Source: Bacteroidales bacterium
GTDB taxonomy: Bacteria; Bacteroidota; Bacteroidia; Bacteroidales; P3
DNA length: 39,793 nucleotides
Direction: 5' to 3'
NCBI GenBank assembly: GCA_017479705.1
Contig: JAFVCA010000015.1
Location: forward strand, 1-39,793
Under the pieces are notes generated by a model. That model worked only from the letters and a program-made list of their open reading frames with translations. It ran no database searches and was not told the DNA's origin. The translations under genes and the position numbers were made by a program. This document shows positions 6,901-15,065 of the stretch, in pieces; position 1 is the first letter of the stretch, and each line of letters opens with the position of its first letter.

Positions 6901-9804
6901 TTATTTGATTACAACAATCTTTTTAGCTGGATGGTTGCCGACTTTGACAAGATAAATGCCAGAAGAAGGAATGTCAAGTAATGATTGGGAATACTCAGCT
7001 TGTTTGATGGTCAATAGTCGACCATAAATATCATACAGATAGATAGACTCTTTATCAACACCTGATACAACTATTTTTCCATTATGCAGATAAACATGAA
7101 CATCTCTCGACTCTATGTTGTCAATTCCCTGTGTGCCATCCTCAACGAAAATCGCTGTTAGTTCGGTGTCTTGCAATACAGCAAAGGTATATGGATTGGC
7201 TGCAACCCCATTGCTCCATTGAGAGAAATGATAGCCAGTATATGGTGTTGCTGTTACTGTTGCCGGAGTCCCATATTGGTAATCACCTTCACCACTCACT
7301 CCGCCATAAGCTATGTTGTTACTCGCAACGCTGACATGGAATGTATCAATTGCAAATGTCGCTGTCAAAGTAGCGTTTCCAGTAACAATATATTGACGAG
7401 GATTGTCTGTGTTACCGTCACTCCAATGGACAAAATGATAGGTATCGCTGGCAGTTGCTATTAGAAAAGCCGTGTCTTGATACAGATAGGATCCTCCTCC
7501 CTCAACTTCGCCAAAGGATGTGTTGTTGCTTTGAACGGTAAGAGTATATTGGTCACGTTCAAAGAATGCCATTATAGTACTGTCACTAATCAAATAAATG
7601 GTGTCTGGGTTGTTTGTGTTTCCATTACTCCAATGAGTGAAATGGTATCCCGTATTTGCGGTGGCACTAATAGTCACAGGTATGCCGTAGGGAAACGTAC
7701 CATCACCGTTTACAATGCCTTGCAGATTATTTTCGCTGAAAACATTGAGTTGGAATGTGTCTGCCTCAAAGATGGCTGTAAATTGGGTATCGGTCACAAC
7801 AACCCACTGCCTTGGATTGTCAGTATTACCATCACTCCATTGCACAAAGTGGTAATACTCCATCGGCACCGCTATTAGCTGTACTGTATCTTGAAATAGA
7901 TAGGTATCACCACCTTCCACATAGCCCATAGACGAGTCGTTGCTGTAAGTCGTTACAATATATTGGTTACGCTCAAAAATGGCTGTGACAGCACTATCTC
8001 CAATCAAGTATAGTGTGTCGGGGTTTGCGGTGTTACCGTTGCTCCATGATGAAAAATGATAGTTGGGGTTTAACAGAGTGGCTTGAATAACCACGCTAGA
8101 ATCTTGACAGATGATATCCCGAATGATTGAAACCGACCCTACTACAGAATCTGAAGAGGCGACTGAAAAATCAAAGGTCATGGTAGGCTCACTATAATTG
8201 TAATGGTATGACCATGCATTATAGTATGCGTCTGATGTTCCACAAGGGACATGGAATGTTGCTTGATCTTGCATACCGTAAAAAGATAGTCTGTAATAGC
8301 TTGGTGCACTCGCATTCCAATAGTTTGTTTGGTTTGATATTGTTGGCGGTGTAGGAGGGAGCATAAAAATGTCATCGAGATTATTGCAGTAGGCAAACGC
8401 TCCTTCTCCTATCGAGTTTACTCCCTCAGGAATTACTATTGAGGCCAAGTTGCTACACTCATAAAAAACATAATCGCCAATGGTTAAAATGCTGTCAGAT
8501 AATTTTACCGAGGATAAACTACTACAACCTGAGAAAACATTATTTCCCATAGTTACCACGGAATTTGGAATTAGCACCGTGTTTAAATTCTGACATTCTG
8601 AAAATGCATGATTCCCAATATACATAACATTATTGGGGATAATTACTGTATCAATGCCTTGACATCTTCTAAAAAAATATGAAGGTATCCTTTGAACATT
8701 CGTTCCAAATGTGATTGTCGATAGGTTCGTGCAACCATCAAATACATAATTGGCACTCGAATACATTTCGGTTGCAACTGTGCAGTTGACAGCATTGAAG
8801 TTTATTGTTGTCAGATTAATACAACTATCAAATGCCTGAGCCCCTATGCTGCTAACAGAATCTGGTATTGTGAATGAAGTCAAACCGTTGCACTTTGAAA
8901 AAGCGTATTTCCCAATAGTTGTTGTTGCGCTTGGTAGAGTAATGGACGATAAATTTGGACAGTTATAAAAAGCATAGTTACCAATATTACTTACGGTATT
9001 GGGTATGGTAATAGAACTTAAATTGGTACAAGATCTAAATGTTCCGTATTCAATACTGGAAATTGAATCAGGTAAGGTTATCGAAGTCAGTCCCGTACAA
9101 TAGTAGAATGCATTCCCTCCAATAATGGAAATTGATTCGGGCAAAACCATAGATGTCAGTCCTGTACAATGCTCAAATGCAGAACTTCCAATATTAATTG
9201 TTGAGTTTGGAAGGGTGATTGATGTTAAGGCAATGCACCCTTCGAAAGAGGAAGCTCCAATGGTAAGAATCGAGTTTGGTATCGTAACTGAGGCAAGGTT
9301 AGTACATCCATTAAATAGACCACTACTAATATACGACATGGAACTTGGAATAATAACCGAATCCAAACTCGTACAGTTCGCGAAGATGCTACTTCCCATA
9401 TTGACAACAGAGGTTGGTAAGGATACAGACAATAACCCCGAACAACCATAGAATGCTGTTTGTTCAATATGAGTAACACTATTGGGTATAATAACACATG
9501 TAAGTCCATCACAACCCCGAAAAGAATCTTCTCCAATTCTGGTGACGGGATAGGATGTACCTTCGAAAGTAATTGAACTTGGTATTACGAGTGTGTCTGT
9601 GGGTTTTGTATAGTATCCCCAGCAATTGTTCCCATATTGATTACCAGGGAATGTTATTTTAACACCCCCACCATTATCAATACCATTAAATTGATAATAA
9701 ATTGTTTGCCCAGTAGGTGTAATATAGGCAATTCCAGAAGCAAAGACTCTGTGCATAAATCCAAAAGAAAGCAGGGCGATGGTAAATATTGCTGTTTTTT
9801 TCAT
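6901..9804 (-). CDS. T9SS-secreted BspA-type leucine-rich repeat surface protein
   Basis: The 967-residue protein starts with a signal peptide (MKKTAIFTIALLSFGFMHRV, likely cut after VFA). From about residue 80 to 490 it has LRR_5/BspA repeats of about 23 residues (pattern ITLPNSV..IG..AF..C..L). From about 550 to 890 there are five B-repeat-like units of about 70 residues marked by HFSSWSNGNT or HFVQWSDGNT and ending AIFE. The C-terminus (IYLYDIYGRLL, then GIYLVKVG and KKIVVIK) is a type A sorting signal of the type IX (Por) secretion system. The product should be exported and placed on the host surface, where BspA-like proteins bind host proteins or other bacteria. It is lysogenic-conversion cargo, AT-rich, with no function in the virion that I can see. 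Confidence 0.88.
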   Translation of the reverse strand: MKKTAIFTIALLSFGFMHRVFASGIAYITPTGQTIYYQFNGIDNGGGVKITFPGNQYGNNCWGYYTKPTDTLVIPSSITFEGTSYPVTRIGEDSFRGCDGLTCVIIPNSVTHIEQTAFYGCSGLLSVSLPTSVVNMGSSIFANCTSLDSVIIPSSMSYISSGLFNGCTNLASVTIPNSILTIGASSFEGCIALTSITLPNSTINIGSSAFEHCTGLTSMVLPESISIIGGNAFYYCTGLTSITLPDSISSIEYGTFRSCTNLSSITIPNTVSNIGNYAFYNCPNLSSITLPSATTTIGKYAFSKCNGLTSFTIPDSVSSIGAQAFDSCINLTTINFNAVNCTVATEMYSSANYVFDGCTNLSTITFGTNVQRIPSYFFRRCQGIDTVIIPNNVMYIGNHAFSECQNLNTVLIPNSVVTMGNNVFSGCSSLSSVKLSDSILTIGDYVFYECSNLASIVIPEGVNSIGEGAFAYCNNLDDIFMLPPTPPTISNQTNYWNASAPSYYRLSFYGMQDQATFHVPCGTSDAYYNAWSYHYNYSEPTMTFDFSVASSDSVVGSVSIIRDIICQDSSVVIQATLLNPNYHFSSWSNGNTANPDTLYLIGDSAVTAIFERNQYIVTTYSNDSSMGYVEGGDTYLFQDTVQLIAVPMEYYHFVQWSDGNTDNPRQWVVVTDTQFTAIFEADTFQLNVFSENNLQGIVNGDGTFPYGIPVTISATANTGYHFTHWSNGNTNNPDTIYLISDSTIMAFFERDQYTLTVQSNNTSFGEVEGGGSYLYQDTAFLIATASDTYHFVHWSDGNTDNPRQYIVTGNATLTATFAIDTFHVSVASNNIAYGGVSGEGDYQYGTPATVTATPYTGYHFSQWSNGVAANPYTFAVLQDTELTAIFVEDGTQGIDNIESRDVHVYLHNGKIVVSGVDKESIYLYDIYGRLLTIKQAEYSQSLLDIPSSGIYLVKVGNHPAKKIVVIK

Positions 9805-9827
9805 AGGTTTTATAAATTAAGGCGTGA

Positions 9828-9989
9828 GTTTTTCCGTTGTCTAATCTTATTGATGATGTGGGTGTCTGGAATAACCTCGAACCAAGTAAGATATACGAAT
9901 ATTTCACGCCTATTGGCGAGAACTCCCGTATTCTTATTCCTGGTTCTGTTGAGTTTTCCAGACTTTACATCATCGGAACAAGAGCGTAA
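9828..9989 (+). pseudogene. Possible gene remnant on the opposite strand
   Basis: A 53-codon open stretch after a TGA reads VFPLSNLIDDVGVWNNLEP, then SKIYEYFTPIGENSR and ILIPGSVEFSRLYIIGTRA, then stops. It looks more protein-like than the other frames here but has no ATG. It may be the end of a gene truncated when the cargo arrived. The 9805-10031 spacer otherwise shows only a weak minus-strand promoter-like sequence upstream of the LRR gene. Confidence 0.25.
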
Positions 9990-10031
9990 AGCTCAATGTA
10001 TTATTTGTTTGTTTCTTTCTTCTTTATCTTC

Positions 10032-11018
10032 TTATTTGATTTCTACTATTTTGTTTAACAATTCTTCTGCGGACATTTCCAGTCGTGAGAAGGCAAACCA
10101 TTTTTTACCGAGGTCTTTGAGCGACGCACCAATGTGATACACGGTGCTGTCGATGCAAAGAAAACGGTCGTGCGTACGGTCGAAAGTCGTTACCGTAATT
10201 GGGCGATATTGGGCGTTGTGCTTGGCGATGTCGAGCGACAACTGCGGCGGTATTTTCAGGGTGTATATCTCGGCACTCACGGTTTTCTTGCGCTTGTCGA
10301 GAAGTGTTAGCACGGTGTCGTCAACGTAGTTGTCGAGCAGCACGATGCGTTTCTTGGCAGATCGGATGAGGTCGGAAACAAAGGTGTATGCGTCGAAGAC
10401 TTGGCCGTCGTAGAAGATTCCCTGCTGTGGTTTCTGTCCCGCTTCGAGTAACTGAAACACATGGTCGATGCGTTGGTCGGTGGCAATTTGGTGTTGCTCA
10501 ATATTCTCAAGGCGTTGGAAAACGGCTGCATTGGAAACAAGGAAATGGCGCATGACCACAAAGGCGTTCATTATCTTCACGCTAACCTCTATCGCTATAG
10601 GACTGTGAAGCACCGAGGACAATTGCGCTATACCCTGTTCGGTAAACACATACGGCAATGACGGGTTGAATTTCAGAGACTGGAGGTTGTTGCAAATTGC
10701 AATAACCTTGTCTCGCTCCTCCGTGGTTAGTTGGAAACGGAATGCCTCCGGGAAACGGGCAATGTTGCGGTTGACTTGCTGGTTTAGGCGACTTGTACTT
10801 ACTCCATAAAGTTGCGCCAAATCCCTATCAAGCATCACCTGTACACCACGAATTGTGAATATCATCTCTTCGATATTTGAAGCGATGGGGAGGTTTTTCA
10901 CCATTTCGCTTTCTTTCCCAGATGTATTCAACTCCACTTCAAGGTTATCGCATTTTGCAACAACCTTTTTAGTGCTATTGGCAACTGTCTTTATATCAGT
11001 GCTTTTCTCCTTGGCCAT
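10032..11018 (-). CDS. ORF6N-domain DNA-binding protein with PLD-like C-terminal domain
   Basis: Residues about 46-130 (MIFTIRGVQVMLDRDLAQLY, then NRNIARFPEAFRFQLT and YVFTEQGIAQLSSVL) are a typical ORF6N/KilA-N type domain found in phage antirepressors and mobile-element proteins of Bacteroidota. The C-terminal part (RIVLLDNYVDDTVLTLLDKR, then HDRFLCIDSTVYHIGASLKD and LGKKWFAFSRL) resembles a phospholipase D-like fold with a single H-D-R-F motif, a combination common in Bacteroides genomes. The 328-residue gene has its own promoter (11048-11078) and stands between tail genes and the LRR cargo, so it can be expressed in the prophage state. It may act on gene regulation or on nucleic acid; the single PLD half-site leaves nuclease activity uncertain. 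Confidence 0.8.
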   Translation of the reverse strand: MAKEKSTDIKTVANSTKKVVAKCDNLEVELNTSGKESEMVKNLPIASNIEEMIFTIRGVQVMLDRDLAQLYGVSTSRLNQQVNRNIARFPEAFRFQLTTEERDKVIAICNNLQSLKFNPSLPYVFTEQGIAQLSSVLHSPIAIEVSVKIMNAFVVMRHFLVSNAAVFQRLENIEQHQIATDQRIDHVFQLLEAGQKPQQGIFYDGQVFDAYTFVSDLIRSAKKRIVLLDNYVDDTVLTLLDKRKKTVSAEIYTLKIPPQLSLDIAKHNAQYRPITVTTFDRTHDRFLCIDSTVYHIGASLKDLGKKWFAFSRLEMSAEELLNKIVEIK

Positions 11019-11047
11019 CGTGGTGAACTATCCTAATAAATCAATTG

Positions 11048-11078
11048 CAAAATTACACATTTTCTGCGACATGGCAAA
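11048..11078 (-). promoter_or_regulatory. Promoter of the ORF6N/PLD-like cargo gene
   Basis: On the minus strand TTTG (11078-11075) and TAATTTTG (11055-11048) are separated by 19 bp, an excellent match to the Bacteroides -33/-7 consensus. Transcription should start near 11041, about 23 bases before the ATG at 11018. A complete promoter in front of a cargo gene indicates expression independent of the phage late program. Confidence 0.7.
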
Positions 11079-11088
11079 ATAAAAGTCG

Positions 11089-11295
11089 CTATGGCTCGCC
11101 TATATATTGGAAAATGAGTTGCACCTGTCGTGGTGTGAGCCTCTTTTGAGTGGGGCGATAGTTGGCTTGTTTAAGAGCCTGCCACAAATCGGGATTGTGG
11201 CGCAGTTCACGATTCAACAGGCGGGCTGCGGAGGTTGGCGACACGTCGGGGAAATAGGCGTGTGCAAGGTCGTACTTGAAAAGATAACTAGTCAT
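11089..11295 (-). CDS. DUF4248-type small protein
   Basis: The 68-residue protein (starts MTSYLFKYDLAHAYFPDVSP, ends LTPRQVQLIFQYIGEP) has the 'K.dLA..YFPd.sp..A...L...l..n..l...L...gY....r.lTp.QV..I...lGeP' pattern of DUF4248. These small basic proteins are common in Bacteroidota mobile elements and look like helix-turn-helix DNA-binding proteins. It is the last gene of the late tail block, after the LysM-like gene, and precedes the cargo promoter. A regulatory role is likely but the target is unknown. Confidence 0.7.
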   Translation of the reverse strand: MTSYLFKYDLAHAYFPDVSPTSAARLLNRELRHNPDLWQALKQANYRPTQKRLTPRQVQLIFQYIGEP

Positions 11296-11306
11296 GGTCT
11301 ATTTGG

Positions 11307-11666
11307 TTAATGATTGATATTCAGACAATTGCTTGTTTTTATGGTGTTTTGTGGATATTTCTGATTTTCAGGATGTTGTAAAGATTCAAAAGAAGGCACA
11401 AAGAACCCACGAAGAAGGCACATATAAGGCATAGGTACTATGCGGTCGCGTCTGGGCGTTCCGTCGGTGGCGGGTCTGGCGTCGCTGGCGGCCATCTCCG
11501 CCGCCGTGTCGCGGTCGCCGCCGTCGGTCGGCACGTCAAGCTCGGCATTGCCGGGGATGTCGGTCAACCCGAAGCCGCTGCGCACGGCTATGTCCCATGC
11601 CAGCTCCGCGCTGCCGCACACCTGCGCCGCCACGTCTATCAGTGTCTGTCCCTGCCCGGCTCTCAT
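11307..11666 (-). CDS. LysM-like baseplate protein with atypical C-terminus
   Basis: Residues 5-45 (GQTLIDVAAQVCGSAELAWD, then LTDIPGNAELDVP) form a LysM-like module like those of small baseplate proteins (tail protein X type) in contractile phages. It overlaps the upstream fibre gene by 4 bp. After residue about 75 the sequence becomes low-complexity and then AT-rich (PMPYMCLLRGFFVPSFESL...), unlike the conserved start. A frameshift or read-through into non-coding DNA may have replaced the normal end. A role in joining baseplate and tube is inferred from the family. Confidence 0.6.
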   Translation of the reverse strand: MRAGQGQTLIDVAAQVCGSAELAWDIAVRSGFGLTDIPGNAELDVPTDGGDRDTAAEMAASDARPATDGTPRRDRIVPMPYMCLLRGFFVPSFESLQHPENQKYPQNTIKTSNCLNINH

Positions 11667-12547
11667 ATCTCAAAATATGTGTCGATTTTTAGGGTGTCGC
11701 CAATCTCAGGGTCGCGATCCAGCGTGAGGATACCGTCGCTGTCGACGATGGCACACGCAGGGGTGCCGTTGTAAAGCACCGGCACCAGCACGTCGCCCGC
11801 CGGACGGTAGCCCGAAGGCAGCTTCATGGTGTTGCCGACAAAACTCAGTTCAAAGGACTGCTTCACCTCACTGAGCACACCCACTTGATTGTAGATAGAC
11901 TTGGCCGCCGTTGCCTGTACCAGTGTGCCGACAGCCGGAACTTGTGCTGCACCGGCAAAATAGCCGGTGTCTATCAGTTTCTGCGTAACGCGCAGGTACG
12001 GCTGGTATGTCAGCTGTCCGGCCAGATGCACACGCCCGCCGGCATAGGACACACGCAGCACATTGCCAGATATGCCGGCGTTCCAGTTGGTACCGTTGGT
12101 GCAGTTTCTCCAGTTGCTGTCATCCTGACGGGCTTTCTTCACCCATAGCCGCTTCATGTCGGCATAGGTGCGCGCCGGGGCGTTGGTGTTGTCCTGGTTC
12201 GTTCCCCATTCGAGGTAGCGTTCCGTCCGCACCAGGACATTCTCGCCGTTTCCGTTTTGGGCATAGACAGGGCTGGTCTGGAGATTGAGGTAGGTATTGG
12301 TACCGCCGGAAGAGGCACGTACCTCCAGCACCTCGTAAACAGTGCCGTTGTTGCCGTCGGAAAGTCCGAGGATTGCATAGCCGGGATCACCGGCACTGGC
12401 ACAGCCGGCAATGATGCAGTCCTCCAGCGGCAACATTGTGGCCAGCAGCTGGAGAGGGGCTTGGATGTCGCTTTGCAGCTCCGCCATCCTTGTCTTCGAG
12501 AGGGGGAATTTCACCGCGCTCTCTGGGTTAAAATTCTCGTGATTCAT
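11663..12547 (-). CDS. Probable tail-fibre or baseplate appendage protein
   Basis: The 294-residue protein begins MNHENFNPESAVKFPLSKTR, then MAELQSDIQAPLQLLATM and CIIAGCASAGDPGYAILG, and is beta-rich and Gly/Asn-rich further on. Proteins with this start occur directly after the baseplate genes in Bacteroidota myo-like phages and are likely fibre or appendage bases. Position supports this: it follows the baseplate J- and I-type genes, as fibre genes do in Mu and P2. It is short compared with a full fibre, so the adhesin tip may be made by the 2.3-5.4 kb genes. No enzyme motif is seen. Confidence 0.65.
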   Translation of the reverse strand: MNHENFNPESAVKFPLSKTRMAELQSDIQAPLQLLATMLPLEDCIIAGCASAGDPGYAILGLSDGNNGTVYEVLEVRASSGGTNTYLNLQTSPVYAQNGNGENVLVRTERYLEWGTNQDNTNAPARTYADMKRLWVKKARQDDSNWRNCTNGTNWNAGISGNVLRVSYAGGRVHLAGQLTYQPYLRVTQKLIDTGYFAGAAQVPAVGTLVQATAAKSIYNQVGVLSEVKQSFELSFVGNTMKLPSGYRPAGDVLVPVLYNGTPACAIVDSDGILTLDRDPEIGDTLKIDTYFEI

Positions 12548-12552
12548 ATCTT

Positions 12553-13053
12553 CTAATAAAAGTTAATCGTGTAACTGCTCCCCGCCATTTTCCAGCGGTC
12601 GAGTATCGCTTCCACCTCGGGCTGATTGACGCGGTAGGCACTCGGAAGGCTCACCGTGAACTCACGGTTCCACCATATCATGTCGTCACTCCACAAGGTC
12701 AGCGGTTCCTCCACCACCGGTCCATCAGCGACGGGTTCGTTGTCCAGTTTCGGAGCCATGTCCCAGCCGTCGCTCTCGCGTGGGAGGTCGACGGTCTCGC
12801 GGTCTTCCACCTCTCCGAATTGCACCAGGTTCACGCCGATACAGAGGTGGTCGGCTATGGCTTGGCGCAGCTGCTTGACGGTGGGGCCGTAGATGCGCTC
12901 CTGTTCCTCCCTGGCGGCATAGGCCGTGAAGCTGGCATAGATGCGCTTCAAAGGCACGAAAGCCGTGCGGAACAACGCCTCCAGCAGCCCGCCCTGGCGC
13001 AGCACATGCGGCATCAGGATGATGCGCAGTTTATCAAGATCGATGTTCATCAT
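12553..13053 (-). CDS. Baseplate/tail protein of gpI type
   Basis: The 166-residue product follows the baseplate J-like gene and overlaps it by 4 bp, the position of gpI (P2) or Gp48 (Mu). The N-terminal helical part (LDKLRIILMPHVLRQGGLLE) and a Trp-rich C-terminal part (TLWSDDMIWWNREFTVSL) are visible, but direct sequence similarity to gpI is weak. It probably helps close the baseplate wedge and link it to the fibres. The double ATG at 13053/13050 leaves one residue of start ambiguity. Confidence 0.6.
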   Translation of the reverse strand: MMNIDLDKLRIILMPHVLRQGGLLEALFRTAFVPLKRIYASFTAYAAREEQERIYGPTVKQLRQAIADHLCIGVNLVQFGEVEDRETVDLPRESDGWDMAPKLDNEPVADGPVVEEPLTLWSDDMIWWNREFTVSLPSAYRVNQPEVEAILDRWKMAGSSYTINFY

Positions 13054-13841
13054 AACAGGGTGCCTCGGGTATAGCGTTCATAGACTACGGTAATATTAGC
13101 GTCGGGTACGTTCCAGTAGCCGCTCTCGGCCTGTTCCTGTTCCCCGAACTCGTGCCAGGTGTTCTGCGCGTAGCGCGTCAGCAGCTGGTCGATGCGCACC
13201 ATCTCCACACCCGGCACCTTGCGCAACTCGTCGACGATGGCGTTACGGCTCAACAGACCGTCGAAGTCAAGGTTGCTGACATATTCCTTCAGGGCTGCCT
13301 CCACCGGCTTATCGCTCGGCACCAGCTCCAGAGGACTGTACCAAACAGTGAGTCGCACGGACATTTCGTCGCCGGGCAGGTTGACGATGTCTATCTTCAG
13401 CCCCGCGTCTTTCTCCTGGGCCATCCATGTGTCGAGGGCGTTTGCCTCGGCCTGGGTCAGCTGGGTACGGCTGCCGGGGTTCCCCTTGGCGACCTTTATC
13501 TTCAGCTTCGCGCCCCGGTCATCCACAGAGCAATACTTCACCGGCGGTTCCTCTTGACCGTTGGGCACCATAGAAAGCACCCGGTTACGGTACCACCGTG
13601 TCGTGTGCGGCGTGAGGTCGGCCAGCATGGTACTCACCTCTTCCTTGTGGGTGTCGAAGAGTTTCTCCAGCACCCAGATGCCGAAGGCCACCACATAGAA
13701 CAGCAGCCCCTCGATGCTCACCTTCGAGAACTTGCCCTCGAAGGTGTCCGAGGCCGTGAAGCCGTATTTGTCGCGCACCGCGCTCTCCGCCATGAAGGCG
13801 GTGGTCATTTCCTGTTTTATCTCTGCTATCGTTCGTGCCAT
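13050..13841 (-). CDS. Baseplate J-like wedge protein
   Basis: The 263-residue protein starts MARTIAEIKQEMTTAFMAES and has the J-type arrangement: a helical N-terminal domain, a central beta region (AKLKIKVAKGNPG, then LDTWMAQEKDAGLKIDIVNL), a V-x-L-x-V-W-Y strand, and a C-terminal region (VDELRKVPGVEMVRIDQLL, then NVPDANITVVYE) like gpJ/Gp47. Baseplate J forms the wedges around the hub in contractile tails. It lies between the lysis genes and the gpI-type gene. The match is by pattern and position. Confidence 0.75.
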   Translation of the reverse strand: MARTIAEIKQEMTTAFMAESAVRDKYGFTASDTFEGKFSKVSIEGLLFYVVAFGIWVLEKLFDTHKEEVSTMLADLTPHTTRWYRNRVLSMVPNGQEEPPVKYCSVDDRGAKLKIKVAKGNPGSRTQLTQAEANALDTWMAQEKDAGLKIDIVNLPGDEMSVRLTVWYSPLELVPSDKPVEAALKEYVSNLDFDGLLSRNAIVDELRKVPGVEMVRIDQLLTRYAQNTWHEFGEQEQAESGYWNVPDANITVVYERYTRGTLL

Positions 13842-13847
13842 GGGTCT

Positions 13848-14294
13848 TTATCTTTTGAACCATTTTCGTGCTTTCACGAAAATGATAATTATCGTTGTCA
13901 ATACTATTCCTGCCAGTGCCCCCCAGAGGAAGGGTTTTATAGGGTTATGCTTGGGTTGCTCAACCACTGTCTCTTTGTCCTCCGTGCGCTCTTCGGACTG
14001 CACCGAGCTTTCCAGTACACTCTTCTCTTCTGCGGTGGCAACACTGCTCCGCAGGTGCTCACGGGTCTTCTCGGTGGTACGGCTGCGCTCTGTGCTGTCC
14101 GCATTAAGGACGACCGTGACAGTCTGTGTCTCACGCACGGTATCATGTACCACGACGGTCCGCACATCCACCAGCGTATCATGCACCACCTCCGTCCTGG
14201 TTTGTTCTTTCGTCATCGTTCTGCTGCTTCTGCAACTCATCATACACAGGGCAGTCAGCAGCGTGAGGACAATCGTAAATCTTCTGTATTGCAT
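13848..14294 (-). CDS. Lipoprotein with C-terminal membrane segment, probable spanin
   Basis: The 148-residue protein has an N-terminal lipoprotein signal (RFTIVLTLLTALCMMSC, acylated Cys21), a charged coil-forming middle, and a C-terminal transmembrane segment (FLWGALAGIVLTTIIIIFV) followed by KARKWFKR. An outer-membrane lipid anchor plus an inner-membrane C-terminal segment is the architecture of unimolecular spanins, which fuse inner and outer membranes at the end of lysis. Its start lies 116 bp inside the preceding membrane gene in another frame, like the embedded Rz/Rz1 spanin genes of lambda. It follows the endolysin gene, which supports the lysis role. Confidence 0.7.
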   Translation of the reverse strand: MQYRRFTIVLTLLTALCMMSCRSSRTMTKEQTRTEVVHDTLVDVRTVVVHDTVRETQTVTVVLNADSTERSRTTEKTREHLRSSVATAEEKSVLESSVQSEERTEDKETVVEQPKHNPIKPFLWGALAGIVLTTIIIIFVKARKWFKR

Positions 14295-14586
14295 CTTTTA
14301 GTTGTTTTATTTCACGTCTTAGGCCACCTGTCTCGCGACGAAGCGAGGCGTTCTCTTTGCGCAGCTCAGACACCTCAGTGCGGAGCTGCTCTATTTCCTG
14401 ACGCAAAGGTTCTGCAATGTTTTCCTTGAACTCGTCGACATACATCTTCGACAATTCCATGTCTTTCTTTTTGTTGTCGGCCTTGATGCTCTCCACCTCC
14501 TGGCGGTGACGTTTCTTGTCGAACAGCCACCCGCCGCCGGCAATCAGCGTAAGCAGTCCCAGCAGCCAGTTCCACCATTCGTTCAT
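14179..14586 (-). CDS. Single-span coiled-coil membrane protein of the lysis cassette
   Basis: The 135-residue protein has one N-terminal membrane segment (WWNWLLGLLTLIAGGGWLF) and then a long coiled coil (about residues 25-105, with repeated EIEQLRTEVSELRKE). This is the layout of an Rz-type inner-membrane spanin subunit; a holin is the alternative. It overlaps the endolysin gene by 4 bp (ATGA) and the following spanin-like gene by 116 bp. The tail (DCPHAADCPVYDEL) carries two Cys that could form a disulfide. Confidence 0.65.
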   Translation of the reverse strand: MNEWWNWLLGLLTLIAGGGWLFDKKRHRQEVESIKADNKKKDMELSKMYVDEFKENIAEPLRQEIEQLRTEVSELRKENASLRRETGGLRREIKQLKDAIQKIYDCPHAADCPVYDELQKQQNDDERTNQDGGGA

Positions 14587-15059
14587 AGTCCAATCTCCTT
14601 TCTGTTTACCACGGGATAGACATTGCCCGTACCTTTGACGTGTTTCTTGATTTCGCCCCGGTTATCGCCTTTGCGTTTCCAACTGACGTGGATCCACTGC
14701 GGGAGCATATCATTCTTGCCAACATCCTCGAATATTACTTGGTCGAAGTTTCCGAGCTTGACAATCAACTGGCCAACCTCGAAGTTCCCCTTTGGCCCTG
14801 CGTCTGTGTAGATGTCGGCGGCCTCTCCATTCATGTGCTGACTGGCCTTGGAACTGTTTGGCAGCGCCCCGTTGATTTCCTTGCAGCGGAACCCGCTGCT
14901 AACATGAATGGCCTTGCCGTACTTTTCCCGGACAGGGTCAAGTACCGCCGCCACCAAGGCGATAAGGTTGTCTTCCTGTTCTCTGTTGGCACCGTTCCAA
15001 ATCCGCTTGTTTATTGCAGTTTTGCTGCGGATAAGTTCGCTAATTGTAAAATGTTCCAT
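14583..15059 (-). CDS. M15-family peptidase, endolysin
   Basis: The 158-residue protein contains VSSGFRCKEINGAL, then SQHMNGEAADI (residues 73-83) and WIHVS (122-126). His75, Asp82 and His124 match the zinc ligands of M15 D,D-carboxypeptidases / L-Ala-D-Glu endopeptidases of the peptidase M15A (M15_3) group. It should cut peptide bonds of peptidoglycan at lysis. No signal peptide is present, so release depends on a holin. It is the first gene of the lysis cassette, inserted between baseplate genes, which is common in Bacteroidota phages. Confidence 0.88.
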   Translation of the reverse strand: MEHFTISELIRSKTAINKRIWNGANREQEDNLIALVAAVLDPVREKYGKAIHVSSGFRCKEINGALPNSSKASQHMNGEAADIYTDAGPKGNFEVGQLIVKLGNFDQVIFEDVGKNDMLPQWIHVSWKRKGDNRGEIKKHVKGTGNVYPVVNRKEIGL

Positions 15060-15065
15060 ATCTCG

